64,000 bases of DNA, taken from Paenibacillus taihuensis (GTDB lineage: Bacteria > Bacillota > Bacilli > Paenibacillales > Paenibacillaceae). The DNA lies in NCBI RefSeq assembly GCF_003386535.1, contig NZ_QTTN01000021.1, positions 47,492 through 111,491 of the forward strand, given 5' to 3'. Below, piece by piece: positions 45,660 to 53,418 of this stretch. The position numbers were made by a program, and so were the translations under genes. Under the pieces are notes generated by a model. The model saw only the letters and a program-made list of their open reading frames with translations. It was not told where the DNA came from and ran no database searches. The stretch's first letter is position 1. Every line of letters starts with the position of its first letter.

Positions 45660-45821
45660 CTTTACGCGTATAGCACTCTTCAATTGGGGTCATCCTTTTT
45701 TAGGATGGCCCGTTTTTCTTTTCCTCTCTCGTGTACAACCCCTGCCGGTTGCATCGTGAAGATGGCACTGTTATAATAAGAACAAATGTTCTTATCGTGC
45801 AAAGGCTTGGAGGGGTTACAT

Positions 45822-46199
45822 GTGGCTGTGGAGATGAATCAAGCAACGCCGCCCGTTCAAATCGGCAAGGAACTGGAGCTTGTGAAGCGCTATGTGCTGC
45901 TAGGCGTCGTAAGTCAAATTCTCGATCATGATATTCGCATCGTTGGAGCGGCAGCGACGAAGCTGCCTCGCTTGTATGAGTCGATGATGCGCGGGCTGCA
46001 GGATCGCGTGCTGTTGGAGCTTGCCGCGATACGCAGGCAGTTTCGGGCATGCAATATCAACCTGTATCAGGAGAAGCGTACGACGGAAGGGCTGACGGCT
46101 TCCTATAGCTGTATGGGCTATCAGCACCATTTCTCAATGCCTTGGACGTTTGTGAAAGCGGAGGCGGAACGGCTGCTTCGGAACTATTTGGCAAAGTAG
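45822..46199 (+). CDS. conserved hypothetical protein
   Basis: Soluble protein of about 125 aa; family not recognised. The GTG at 45822 has ggagggg 7 nt upstream, whereas the ATG at 45786 has no site. It begins VAVEMNQATPPVQIGKELEL and is mostly helical with a basic centre (DRVLLELAAIRRQFRACNIN) and a C-terminal segment GYQHHFSMPWTFVKAEAERL. No signal peptide, membrane segment or metal motif beyond the HH pair. It lies between the holin-like gene and the cupredoxin gene with its own upstream region. Confidence 0.65.
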   Translation: MAVEMNQATPPVQIGKELELVKRYVLLGVVSQILDHDIRIVGAAATKLPRLYESMMRGLQDRVLLELAAIRRQFRACNINLYQEKRTTEGLTASYSCMGYQHHFSMPWTFVKAEAERLLRNYLAK

Positions 46200-46324
46200 A
46201 CGTTCATCGTTTTGTCAAAAAGGTGAAAAAAGTTTAATTGCCGACACAGTTTAAGGTTGAGAAGAACGGACGATCTTATGTAATATAAGGAGTAGACATT
46301 TGATGAAAAGGGGAGCAAGAAGCA

Positions 46325-46708
46325 ATGCATAAGTGGATCATGTTCATCGTTTTCGCAGCGGCTTCGATTTTGGGCGTTGTTTTGCTGACGACACAGCTTC
46401 CGGGCAAGCCGGTAGACGAGGCAGCATCTTTGCCGCCGGGCGTTACTCTAATGAAGGTGGAAGCGTCCGCCGATTTCGTCTTTGACAAGAAGGAATACAA
46501 AGTGAAGAAAGGCGATAAAGTGAAGCTGAAGCTCGTTAACAAGAGCGGCGTTCACGGCCTTGCAATTCCTGATCTCGGTATCGATCTTCAAGGCGACAAG
46601 ATGGAGCAAGACGTTACATTCGATAAGCCAGGCAAATATGAGATGCACTGTGCCGTTATGTGCGGAACAGGCCATCAAGATATGAAAGCCGTTCTGATTG
46701 TTGAATAA
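46325..46708 (+). CDS. membrane-anchored cupredoxin with a CuA-type site
   Basis: Secreted/anchored electron-transfer protein of 127 aa. One N-terminal membrane helix (~4-22) is followed by a cupredoxin fold with a CuA-like binuclear copper motif: His in SGVHGLAIPDL and C-x3-C-x3-H-x2-M in HCAVMCGTGHQDM. It is like the soluble part of cytochrome c oxidase subunit II (CSEICG..H..M), but without the two-helix membrane hairpin and without the usual Glu between the cysteines (Val here). No other oxidase subunits are encoded nearby. ATG is preceded by ggggagc. Confidence 0.85.
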   Translation: MHKWIMFIVFAAASILGVVLLTTQLPGKPVDEAASLPPGVTLMKVEASADFVFDKKEYKVKKGDKVKLKLVNKSGVHGLAIPDLGIDLQGDKMEQDVTFDKPGKYEMHCAVMCGTGHQDMKAVLIVE

Positions 46709-46713
46709 GGATG

Positions 46714-46745
46714 AAAAGGAGCCGGGATGCGGCTCCTTTTTTTGC
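46714..46745 (+). terminator. terminator after the cupredoxin gene
   Basis: aaaaggagcc pairs with ggctcctttt followed by T residues. Confidence 0.9.
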
Positions 46746-46800
46746 AGGCATTGCTTACCACTCTTTTGGCATATGGGCTCGGTTGTCGGTTGAACGGTTG

Positions 46801-47058
46801 TTAATCGTAGGAACGGCGTCTGCCGCGTGTTCGTGCAATTATTTGGTCGCAGATGTAACCAAGCAGCGCGTAGCTGGCGATGGTCAGGATGTACATGAAG
46901 TAGACATTCACATTATGAATGTCCATAATCATATCCGCGAACCAAGCTGGCACGCTGAACATGAAGAAGACGAAATTATGCGGATCGTACCCTGTGGAGT
47001 TATAGAGGCATAACAGGAGTCCGATCAGCGAGGCTGCAATGGTAACGGGATATCGCAT
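46801..47058 (-). CDS. small membrane protein, hypothetical
   Basis: Predicted integral membrane protein of 85 aa. ATG 47058 is preceded by aaaggtg. It begins RYPVTIAASLIGLLLCLYNS (helix), then HNFVFFMFSVPAWFADMIMD (helix), VNVYFMYILTIASYALLGYI (helix), and ends in an Arg-rich tail (RTRGRRRSYD). Family not recognised. It points away from the Dabb gene, sharing a short divergent region, and no partner can be inferred. Confidence 0.6.
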   Translation of the reverse strand: MRYPVTIAASLIGLLLCLYNSTGYDPHNFVFFMFSVPAWFADMIMDIHNVNVYFMYILTIASYALLGYICDQIIARTRGRRRSYD

Positions 47059-47168
47059 ACGATGCACACACCTTTGCTGGAAGATTGCCGAATGACGGCA
47101 CCTTGGGTTATTATGTGACAAAAGGATGTTTCTCAAACCATTACATTGACGAGGGAGCGGTTCGAGTT

Positions 47169-47456
47169 ATGATTACGCATATCGTTTTGTTCAAGTTGAA
47201 GGATGGCAGCCCGGAGAGCGTTGCGCGCACGGTTCAAGTGCTGAAGAATATGGAGGGCAAGATCGATGAGCTGCTCTCGATTGAAGTAGGTACAGATGTG
47301 CTTCATTCCGAGCGTTCTTATCATATTGCACTCATTACGAAATTTGAATCGATGGAAACGCTTGGCGCTTATCAGGTGCATCCTGTACATAAAGAAGTTA
47401 TCGCACATATGACTGAAGTTCGCGAAGCTTCCGTGAGCGTAGACTTCGAATCGTAG
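47169..47456 (+). CDS. Dabb family (stress-responsive alpha/beta barrel) protein
   Basis: Small cytoplasmic protein of 95 aa with the Dabb fold: HIVLFKLKDGSPESV at the start, then GKIDELLSIEVGTDV and HIALITKFESMETLGAYQVH, HPVHKEV, the conserved His block. Members form dimeric ferredoxin-like barrels, some with heme-degrading or cyclase activity; the exact role is not predictable. ATG 47169 is preceded by gagggag at longish spacing. Confidence 0.85.
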   Translation: MITHIVLFKLKDGSPESVARTVQVLKNMEGKIDELLSIEVGTDVLHSERSYHIALITKFESMETLGAYQVHPVHKEVIAHMTEVREASVSVDFES

Positions 47457-47472
47457 TAAAGGACGGCTAACA

Positions 47473-47586
47473 ATGGGTGACGTATTTGAAATGATGACTT
47501 ATCTGATCGTTGTTATTATCAGTGCGATTGTGATGACCTTGTGGCTCAAGCGCAAAGCACGCAAGAATAAGACAAAACGGTCATAA
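47473..47586 (+). CDS. 37-residue single-helix membrane protein
   Basis: Short ORF starting MGDVFEMMTYLIVVIIS, with one hydrophobic helix (residues ~8-24) and a strongly basic end (LKRKARKNKTKRS). ATG 47473 follows aaggacgg at normal spacing. It fits tightly between the Dabb gene and the DUF86 gene (16 and 28 nt gaps), consistent with an operon. Short basic single-pass proteins are common but unnamed in bacilli. Reading frame, start signal and hydrophobic profile make it credible. Confidence 0.6.
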   Translation: MGDVFEMMTYLIVVIISAIVMTLWLKRKARKNKTKRS

Positions 47587-47614
47587 GCATAAGCAGAACA
47601 GGAGATTTTGCAGT

Positions 47615-48040
47615 ATGTATTATGTAAATCGTGAACAGTTGAATGTACGCTTGCAGGTCATTCCTGAAGTTGTTGAAGCGCTCGTGCTGCTGCAGCAAAG
47701 CTGGGACGGCAGTCTGCTGCAAGGGCTTGCGCAGGAGCGGGCGATCCATCTGGCCATCGAAGCCGTAACCGACATCGGCAGCTATCTGATCGATGGCTTC
47801 ATTATGCGGGATGCGAGCAGCTACGAGGATATCGTTACCATTATTGCAGGTGAAGACGTATTCCCGGCGGAGCTGCAGGAGTCGCTGCTCGAGCTTGTTC
47901 GTCTGCGCAAGCCGCTCGTGCAGGATTATTTCGAGTGGACGCGAGGCGAGCTGCATCCGATGACGGCTGTGCTTCCGAAGACGTTAGCCTCGTTCAAGTC
48001 TGCCGTCGAATCGTATTTGGTACGGGAGCTCGGGAAGTAA
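47615..48040 (+). CDS. DUF86/HepT-like protein with a changed active motif
   Basis: Helical protein of 141 aa of the DUF86 (YutE/HepT) family: QERAIHLAIEAVTDIGSYLID and ASSYEDIVTIIAGEDVFP are family blocks. In HepT RNase toxins the C-terminal motif is R-x4-6-H-x-Y; here the matching site reads RKPLVQDYFEW, with Gln in place of His, so RNase/AMPylation-related toxin function is doubtful. There is no adjacent MNT antitoxin. The start follows aggag. It resembles B. subtilis YutE, a non-toxin member. Operon with the two genes upstream is likely. Confidence 0.8.
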   Translation: MYYVNREQLNVRLQVIPEVVEALVLLQQSWDGSLLQGLAQERAIHLAIEAVTDIGSYLIDGFIMRDASSYEDIVTIIAGEDVFPAELQESLLELVRLRKPLVQDYFEWTRGELHPMTAVLPKTLASFKSAVESYLVRELGK

Positions 48041-48135
48041 GCTCTAGCGGAATCTGCACTTTCGTCGATTTACGAAACGGTCAAAATGCGTTACATTTGT
48101 GGGTAGAGGCTGGAACGATTAAGGTGGTGATTGGG

Positions 48136-48813
48136 ATGGAACAGGATGGAACGCCGTTTTTGCAGAAGGAGCAGGCATTCCGGCAGGAAGGCTCGACACG
48201 GCAGACCGTGCTTTTTCTGCTGAAGACGAACGGACAGATGAATGCAGGCGAGCTGGCCAAGCAGCTGCAAATTACGGAAATGGCTGTGCGGCGGCATTTG
48301 AGCACGCTGGAGCGTGACGGGCTTATCGTACCGACCGTTGTTCGCCAAGCGATGGGCAGACCGACACATATGTTCAGTCTGACTGATCAAGCCGAGCTCT
48401 TGTTCCCGAAGAACTACCACGTACTTGCACTCGACTTTCTGGAAGAGCTGGAGGACGACCCGGAGACGGCGCTTATCGTTGACCGGTTGTTTGAAGGCCG
48501 CAAACGGAAGCTCATTGACCGGTACGCGTATCGTATGGAAGGCAAGACGCTGGAGCAGAAAGTAAATGAGCTTGCAGCGATTCAGAACGACGGCGGCTAC
48601 ATGGTGCAGGTCGAGACGGACGGCAATGGGATTATGCTGCATGAGTACAATTGTCCGATTGCCCAGGTGGCGAATCGTTATCAGCAAGCTTGCGGCTGCG
48701 AGCTGGCGTTGTTTCAGCAGCTGCTCGGCACGGACGTTGAACGGACGGAGTGCTTGGCAAAGGGCGGGGGCAAGTGCAGCTATCGGATCGGAGAGGCGGG
48801 GGCTGTCCTTTAG
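48136..48813 (+). CDS. ArsR/DeoR-type HTH regulator with C-terminal cysteine cluster
   Basis: Regulator of 226 aa. ATG 48136 follows aaggtggtga. N-terminal winged helix (~14-75): RQTVLFLLKTNGQMNAGELA and MAVRRHLSTLERDGLI. The C-terminal half has a Cys pattern (NCPIAQV, CGCELALFQQ, ECLAKGGGKCSY; C-x12-C-G-C-x17-C-x7-C) like the iron-sulfur-binding regulators of the SufR type. It may sense iron-sulfur or redox status, inferred from this pattern. No suf genes are adjacent. A terminator overlaps its stop. Confidence 0.82.
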   Translation: MEQDGTPFLQKEQAFRQEGSTRQTVLFLLKTNGQMNAGELAKQLQITEMAVRRHLSTLERDGLIVPTVVRQAMGRPTHMFSLTDQAELLFPKNYHVLALDFLEELEDDPETALIVDRLFEGRKRKLIDRYAYRMEGKTLEQKVNELAAIQNDGGYMVQVETDGNGIMLHEYNCPIAQVANRYQQACGCELALFQQLLGTDVERTECLAKGGGKCSYRIGEAGAVL

Positions 48814-48828
48814 AGGACGGCCTTTTTG
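48801..48828 (+). terminator. terminator overlapping the regulator stop
   Basis: ggctgtcct pairs with aggacggcc (one G-U), followed by ttttt; the tag stop codon is in the loop. Confidence 0.7.
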
Positions 48829-48916
48829 TTTTGGGAAAAATGAGAAAACATTGAAAGCCTCGAAACACCTCGAAAACCACTCCCGCTTCGCAGTCGAATG
48901 TTCTTTCGATCGCTGT

Positions 48917-49160
48917 TGTATTTGGATTCCATTGAACAATATAGAATGTGGTTGGAATCCAAATACAAAGGCGCAAATGATTTAGCCTTGGTTAGACCAC
49001 GCAAATCATTTCGCCTAGGCGACCGCTAGCGCTTATCCAGAATCATTCGACTGCTTCTCTCCTGTTTTTCGACCGGCGCGAAGCAAAGGACAGCCCCCTT
49101 TGGGGGTAACAGAGCCGACCTTGGCTTACCTTAAGGTCGACTATCCAGCAAGCTGGATAG
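48917..49160. repeat. cluster of five hairpins in a gene-free stretch
   Basis: Five inverted repeats follow each other: tgtatttggattcca (48917-48931) with its exact complement (48953-48967); aggcgcaaatgattt (48969-48983) with aaatcatttcgcct (49003-49016, one missing base); ccccc/ggggg (49094-49106); gacctt/aaggtc (49117-49138); ctatccagc/gctggatag (49141-49160). No gene is seen between 48829 and 49175. They may be miniature elements, a structured RNA or phage/IS debris. Confidence 0.65.
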
Positions 49161-49185
49161 GAAACTGGCTATAATGGATTTTTCT

Positions 49186-50422
49186 ACGCCTGTTGATTTA
49201 CCAGTATCTAGGTTACGGAAAAGTGAGATGGTTCACCAAATAGACTATCCATTCGGGTGGCAATGCAGCAAAGCTGATGAGTCGGTCAAACTCTGCAAAA
49301 GATAACCGTGCACTTGGGTGGACCTGGCTATTTCCTTGCATGTACACGAACTGAAGTAGCACGTACACAATCAATGCGGTGTACAACTGACCATATACAG
49401 CGTTCGGTGTCCTTCCAAATAGCGTAGGCACATTCAAATGCTGTTTAATCCACCGGAAAAACACTTCAATTTGCCAGCGTTGTCGGTAGATTTCAGCAAT
49501 CCGCTCCGCAGAAGGACGGTGTAAATTGGTCGCTAGAATAACGGGATTCCCGTTTGGATCTTTCAACTTCACGACCCGAAATCGGTTTCGGGTCAAGGTC
49601 GTTTTCGATCCAATCTGGCAAGTCAAATCCTGCTCAATCGTATGTTTGTAAGGACGTTTTCGTTGACGATAAACAGGCTGATGCAACACCGTGTTGTTCT
49701 TCAGCCGGATGACAAAATATTGCGGCTGTTCTTGCTCCATGTAAGCATCGAACTGTTTGTGTTTCCCATATGCGCGGTCCGCAACCAGAATGAAATTCGA
49801 GTCTGTCACCGCACTGCACTTGGTTGAATCGTGCTGTTTGCCCGTCGATTCCGTGACGCGGTGGAGTTCACCGGTCTCCGTCAACAGAGATACGTGAAGC
49901 TTAATGCCCGACTTCTCGCCTTTGACGGATGGTGCCCATGGTAACCGATTATGCCCGGCAGAGATCGTAGTTGAATCGACCGCAAGCAGCTCCTTCGGAA
50001 TTCGAAGGCGTCTGCGAGTGGGGCGATTGCATTTTTCAATTAGCAGGTGCAGCAGTTGCTTAAAAACGCCGAATGGAACGTCTTTCGCTTTCTTAGAGAT
50101 CGTGGAATGATCCACTTTAGACAAACCACAGGCAGCCATTCGCTTTTCTCCGTCCCGGTAGCCATCCCACTGTTGAAGCGCAGCTTCAGCTAGAAAGACA
50201 AAGAGTTCGTAGACAGTAAACTTTCTCGCTGTATCGACATAATTGGCTTGCTGCAACAAGATTTGTAGTTCTTCTTTTGGAATGATGGATTGCAGAATAG
50301 GCGCTAACATTGTACGATGTTTCATGAGACCGTCTCACCTTCCGTAGAGTTTGTAGGGGTACAAACACTATACAGAATTGAGCGGTCTTTTTGCTACCAT
50401 TTTTTAGCTAATCAACAGGCGT
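49186..50422 (-). mobile_element. complete IS4-family insertion sequence with target-site duplication
   Basis: A 1237-bp element. The left end acgcctgttgatt (49186-49198) is repeated inverted at the right end (50410-50422), a 13-bp perfect inverted repeat. The host duplication ggatttttc is present just outside both ends (49176-49184 and 50423-50431; the tenth base differs, t versus c). One intact transposase gene fills it. Perfect ends, TSD and an open transposase point to a recent insertion. Confidence 0.9.
49213..50325 (-). CDS. IS4-family DDE transposase
   Basis: Transposase of 370 aa that cuts and pastes the surrounding element. The catalytic acids are visible: D in LAVDSTTI, D in LVADRAYG, and E in the IS4 signature YRQRWQIEVFFRWIKQHL (Y-x2-R-x3-E-x6-K). 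N-terminal HTH-like residues precede the catalytic core (KVDHSTISKKAKDV). The ATG is preceded by ggaaggtgag. No frameshift or stop, so it looks active. It runs 27 bp from the left end repeat and 85 bp from the right. Confidence 0.95.
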   Translation of the reverse strand: MKHRTMLAPILQSIIPKEELQILLQQANYVDTARKFTVYELFVFLAEAALQQWDGYRDGEKRMAACGLSKVDHSTISKKAKDVPFGVFKQLLHLLIEKCNRPTRRRLRIPKELLAVDSTTISAGHNRLPWAPSVKGEKSGIKLHVSLLTETGELHRVTESTGKQHDSTKCSAVTDSNFILVADRAYGKHKQFDAYMEQEQPQYFVIRLKNNTVLHQPVYRQRKRPYKHTIEQDLTCQIGSKTTLTRNRFRVVKLKDPNGNPVILATNLHRPSAERIAEIYRQRWQIEVFFRWIKQHLNVPTLFGRTPNAVYGQLYTALIVYVLLQFVYMQGNSQVHPSARLSFAEFDRLISFAALPPEWIVYLVNHLTFP

Positions 50423-50606
50423 GGATTTTTCCACTCATTTTCGCCGAAATCGCCCCTTTTTCGATGCTATGTAGGATAAATCCACTCATTTCTTGTTAAA
50501 ACAGTCGCATTTCGCACAAATCACCAAAAATGAGTGGATAATTCCAACATAGGCCAAGCAGAGAGCGAAAATGGACATTCTAGAGTGGATTTTTCCAATA
50601 TAGAGT
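50423..50606. repeat. four copies of a ~25-bp motif around atccactcatttt
   Basis: The motif has the approximate form TATRTTGGAAAAATCCACTCATTTT. Plus-orientation copies lie at the insertion site (before insertion of the IS it would have been tataatggatttttccactc; now split by the IS) and at about 50468-50492. Inverted copies lie at about 50526-50551 and 50581-50603. The order is two forward, two reverse. The short stem TGGA/TCCA is part of each copy. Region 50443-50640 holds no gene. Function unknown. Confidence 0.65.
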
Positions 50607-50643
50607 CAAGTGAGCGGCGGGGCAACTGTACCGCAACAGCATG

Positions 50644-50676
50644 GGCTAATGCCATACGGGCATTAGCCTATTTTTT
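50644..50676. terminator. orphan terminator
   Basis: ggctaatgcc pairs with gggcattagcc and eight T residues follow. No gene ends immediately upstream on the plus strand, so it may end an unseen transcript from the repeat region. Confidence 0.75.
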
Positions 50677-50773
50677 TTCGGAACGCTGTGTCAAGCCAAG
50701 CCCATGCTGGGTATTATGACAGTAAGAAAATGGGCATTTGCCCTAGGGGGCATGGTGAAGGAGGTGCCATTCG

Positions 50774-51259
50774 ATGGATTCGATTTGGCTTGAGGCGATT
50801 GCGGTGGCGGCTTTTGTGGCGCTAGTTGCTGGGATTTTGCTTTGGCTGCGGGCGGCGGACCGGAAGCTGGCGAAGCTGCTCACGGCTGCGGAGGCCATGG
50901 AACGCCATACGGCGGAAGCCAAAGAGCAGGTATGCGAGCTGCTTGATCCGATGACAGCGTCGATGCGCAATGTGCAAAAACAGCTGGAAGGTGTGTCCCG
51001 GCTATCGGATGCGACGCGCCGCATTGGCGATTCCGCTAACCAGCTGTCACTTACGGTGAGCCGGCTGACTGCTGAGTTGAATGAAACGGTTGAGCGGCAT
51101 GCTGCGAAATCCGGCGATAAGCTGAGGCACCAAATTACAGATGCAATGGACTGGGCAGAGGTAGGCTATTCGGTATGGCAATTTTGGCAAACGAAGCGAA
51201 AAGAAAACCGCACTTCTGCATGCTCAGGACCTGACCTAGGGCAGGATACTACTATCTAA
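50774..51259 (+). CDS. ytxG: DUF948 protein (YtxG-like)
   Basis: Membrane-anchored protein of 161 aa: one N-terminal helix (~6-26, AIAVAAFVALVAGILLWL) and a long Ala/Glu-rich helix of coiled-coil type (to ~110), the DUF948 layout. Start follows gaaggaggtgcc. The YtxH-type gene begins 20 bp downstream, as in the ytxG-ytxH stress operon of B. subtilis, so the same cotranscription is likely. A general-stress role is by analogy with the B. subtilis operon. Confidence 0.8.
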   Translation: MDSIWLEAIAVAAFVALVAGILLWLRAADRKLAKLLTAAEAMERHTAEAKEQVCELLDPMTASMRNVQKQLEGVSRLSDATRRIGDSANQLSLTVSRLTAELNETVERHAAKSGDKLRHQITDAMDWAEVGYSVWQFWQTKRKENRTSACSGPDLGQDTTI

Positions 51260-51279
51260 CTTTAAAGGAGCGTATTGAA

Positions 51280-51702
51280 ATGGCAAAGAAAAGTGGAGCA
51301 AAAAGTTTCGTATATGGCGCGATTGCAGGAGGCGTAATCGGTTCCGTAACAGCACTGCTGTTTGCACCGAAAGCTGGACGCGAGCTGCGTAAGGACATCT
51401 CTGACGGCACGCAGGTGGTATCCGAGCATACAGTACGCATCGCGTCCCAAGTGGGCGAAAGCACAACGAAAATTGCGAAACAAGTAGGCAGCGGCGTATC
51501 GACAGCTGCGATTAAAGCAAAAGACGGCGCAATCCATGTCATCGACAGCGTGCGCGGCTGGCGTTCCGGCAGCGACGACATTGATTTGGTCGAAGAAGCG
51601 CAAGACGTTGAGCTGTCGCAAGAAATTGGCGCTGAAGCTGCAGAAGATAAAGCAGAAGAAATTGCATCCGAGCGCCAAGAAGAGCTGCAAACCATCGGCT
51701 AA
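51280..51702 (+). CDS. ytxH: YtxH domain protein
   Basis: Small membrane-associated protein of 140 aa with the YtxH signature near the N-terminus: FVYGAIAGGVIGSVTALLFAPKAGRELR (written here in two parts, FVYGAIAGGVIGSVTALLF and APKAGRELR). It continues as an amphipathic helical region and an acidic tail (EEAQDVELSQEIG, EDKAEEIASERQEE). Start follows aaaggag. Second gene of the ytxG-ytxH pair; a perfect terminator follows. Confidence 0.88.
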   Translation: MAKKSGAKSFVYGAIAGGVIGSVTALLFAPKAGRELRKDISDGTQVVSEHTVRIASQVGESTTKIAKQVGSGVSTAAIKAKDGAIHVIDSVRGWRSGSDDIDLVEEAQDVELSQEIGAEAAEDKAEEIASERQEELQTIG

Positions 51703-51723
51703 TCGGCGATTGGTTCAGAACAT

Positions 51724-51768
51724 GTGAAAAAGGCTTCGCCGATCAGTTATCGGCGAAGCCTTTTTCAC
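51724..51768. terminator. bidirectional terminator with a 20-bp perfect stem
   Basis: gtgaaaaaggcttcgccgat (51724-51743) is exactly complementary to 51749-51768 with a 5-nt loop; T-runs are on both strands. It separates ytxH from the convergent MFS gene. Confidence 0.95.
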
Positions 51769-53412
51769 TTAATGCGAGCCAGCGGTTTCCAAAGCCGCTT
51801 CCTTCTTCTCTTCCTTGGAGCGCTGTGTCAGCTTCACTTTGCCGATCAGCAGTGCCAGCAGCGCGCCTACGACGATGAATACGAGCGCGTATAGGAAGAC
51901 GCTGTGCAAGGAGTCGACAAGCGTTGACTTGAGCACCGGAACCATCGTCTCGACGGCTTCCTTAGGCAGCTGCTTGAGCGCATCTGGATTCAACAGCGAA
52001 TTGTACAGGCCATGCGGATCGGTATGGATCATATCGATAATTTTGGTTTTGAAATTCGCCATTTGATCCGGCATCTTCGTAATAATCGGCGTCAGCTTCG
52101 TATCGAGCTCGCTGCCCGACACATGGTTCATAATGGCGCCGAGGATCGTAATGCCGAACGTACCGCCGATGGAGCGGAAGAACTGGGCGGAGGATGTGAC
52201 GACGCCGAGCTCCTCGCGTTTGAAGCTCTCCTGAAGAACCAGGGTCAGCAGCGGCATAACGAGACCGATGCCGAAGCCCATAACGACCATATAGGAAGAA
52301 GCGAGCACCCGTGTTGTATCCTGGCTCATGGTGGAGAGCAAGTAAAAGCTCACTGCAGCGATCAGCATGCCGGTGACCATTTGCCGGCGTGGTCCAATTT
52401 TGTAGACGATTTGACCGCCGACGATGCTGGCAAGAATCAGTGCGATCATCATTGGCATCATGACGGTACCCGATGCGGTGGCACTAGTACCGATAATGCC
52501 TTGCATGAACAGTGGAACGAATACGACCGCGCCGAACATGCCAAGGCTTAGGAAGAAGCCGACGCCGTTAACGGTCGAGAAGATCCGATTCTTAAACAAT
52601 TGAACCGGCAGGATGGGTTCGCTTGTTCTGGCTTCAATTCGGACAAAAGCAAACAATGAAACGATCGCGAGAACGAACAAACCGATAATTTGCCAAGATG
52701 TCCATGCGTAGTCTTTGCCGCCGAACGATAGTGCGAGCAGCAGGCTGACAACGCCGACAATCATTGTAACGATACCTGCGTAGTCGATCTTAGGCTTGCC
52801 AACCGCCCGATGCTTCGGAAGACCGCGGATAATAAAGACGAGAGCGATCAAGCCGACAGGCAAGTTGATGTAGAACACCCAATTCCAATTCCAGTTATCG
52901 ACGATGAATCCGCCGATTTGCGGTCCGATAACGGAAGAGAGGCCGAAGATACCGCCGAATACCCCTTGCCATTTGGCACGCTGCTTACCTGTGAACAAGT
53001 CGCCGATAATAATCATCGCCATTGGCATCATGACGCCGCCGCCGATCCCTTGGATACCGCGGTAAATAATAAGCTGTTCCATGGAGGTTGAAATGCCGCA
53101 AAGCGCGGAACCGATGATAAATATGATAATGCCCGTTACATAAATTAGCTTCCGTCCGAACATATCGGCAAGCTTACCGGCGATCGGAACGACAGTAGTC
53201 GAGGTGAGCATGTAGGCTGTCGTTACCCATGTTAGCAAGCTTAGTCCGCCGAGCTCGCCGATAATCTTCGGCATGGCCGTACCAACGATGGTATTGTCGA
53301 GCGCTGCGAACAGCATCGCAATGATGAGACCCGTGATGAGCATGCCGCGATGCTTGAAGGCTGCCTGAGATTCCTTCACTTCCACTGATGTAGCAGCGGC
53401 TTGTTGAGACAT
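51769..53412 (-). CDS. MFS multidrug exporter, DHA2 family
   Basis: 14-helix proton-coupled drug exporter of 547 aa. DHA2 hallmarks are motif D1 in helix 1 (FAALDNTIVGTAMPKI), motif A (GKLADMFGRKLIYVTG) and motif C (GLSSVIGPQIGG). There is a long extracellular loop before the last helix (~455-500), as in QacA/EmrB-like pumps. The start is 6 nt after the MarR gene stop with ggagtg, so it is the second gene of a MarR-MFS operon. The MarR protein probably controls it. Substrate not predictable. Confidence 0.92.
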   Translation of the reverse strand: MSQQAAATSVEVKESQAAFKHRGMLITGLIIAMLFAALDNTIVGTAMPKIIGELGGLSLLTWVTTAYMLTSTTVVPIAGKLADMFGRKLIYVTGIIIFIIGSALCGISTSMEQLIIYRGIQGIGGGVMMPMAMIIIGDLFTGKQRAKWQGVFGGIFGLSSVIGPQIGGFIVDNWNWNWVFYINLPVGLIALVFIIRGLPKHRAVGKPKIDYAGIVTMIVGVVSLLLALSFGGKDYAWTSWQIIGLFVLAIVSLFAFVRIEARTSEPILPVQLFKNRIFSTVNGVGFFLSLGMFGAVVFVPLFMQGIIGTSATASGTVMMPMMIALILASIVGGQIVYKIGPRRQMVTGMLIAAVSFYLLSTMSQDTTRVLASSYMVVMGFGIGLVMPLLTLVLQESFKREELGVVTSSAQFFRSIGGTFGITILGAIMNHVSGSELDTKLTPIITKMPDQMANFKTKIIDMIHTDPHGLYNSLLNPDALKQLPKEAVETMVPVLKSTLVDSLHSVFLYALVFIVVGALLALLIGKVKLTQRSKEEKKEAALETAGSH

Positions 53413-53418
53413 TAAGTA

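Noticed and set aside
47615..48040. Toxin-antitoxin (HepT/MNT) module
   Set aside because: The catalytic His is Gln and there is no nucleotidyltransferase partner.
50534..50719. 61-codon ORF in the repeat region
   Set aside because: Built from repeat copies and a terminator; no ribosome binding site.
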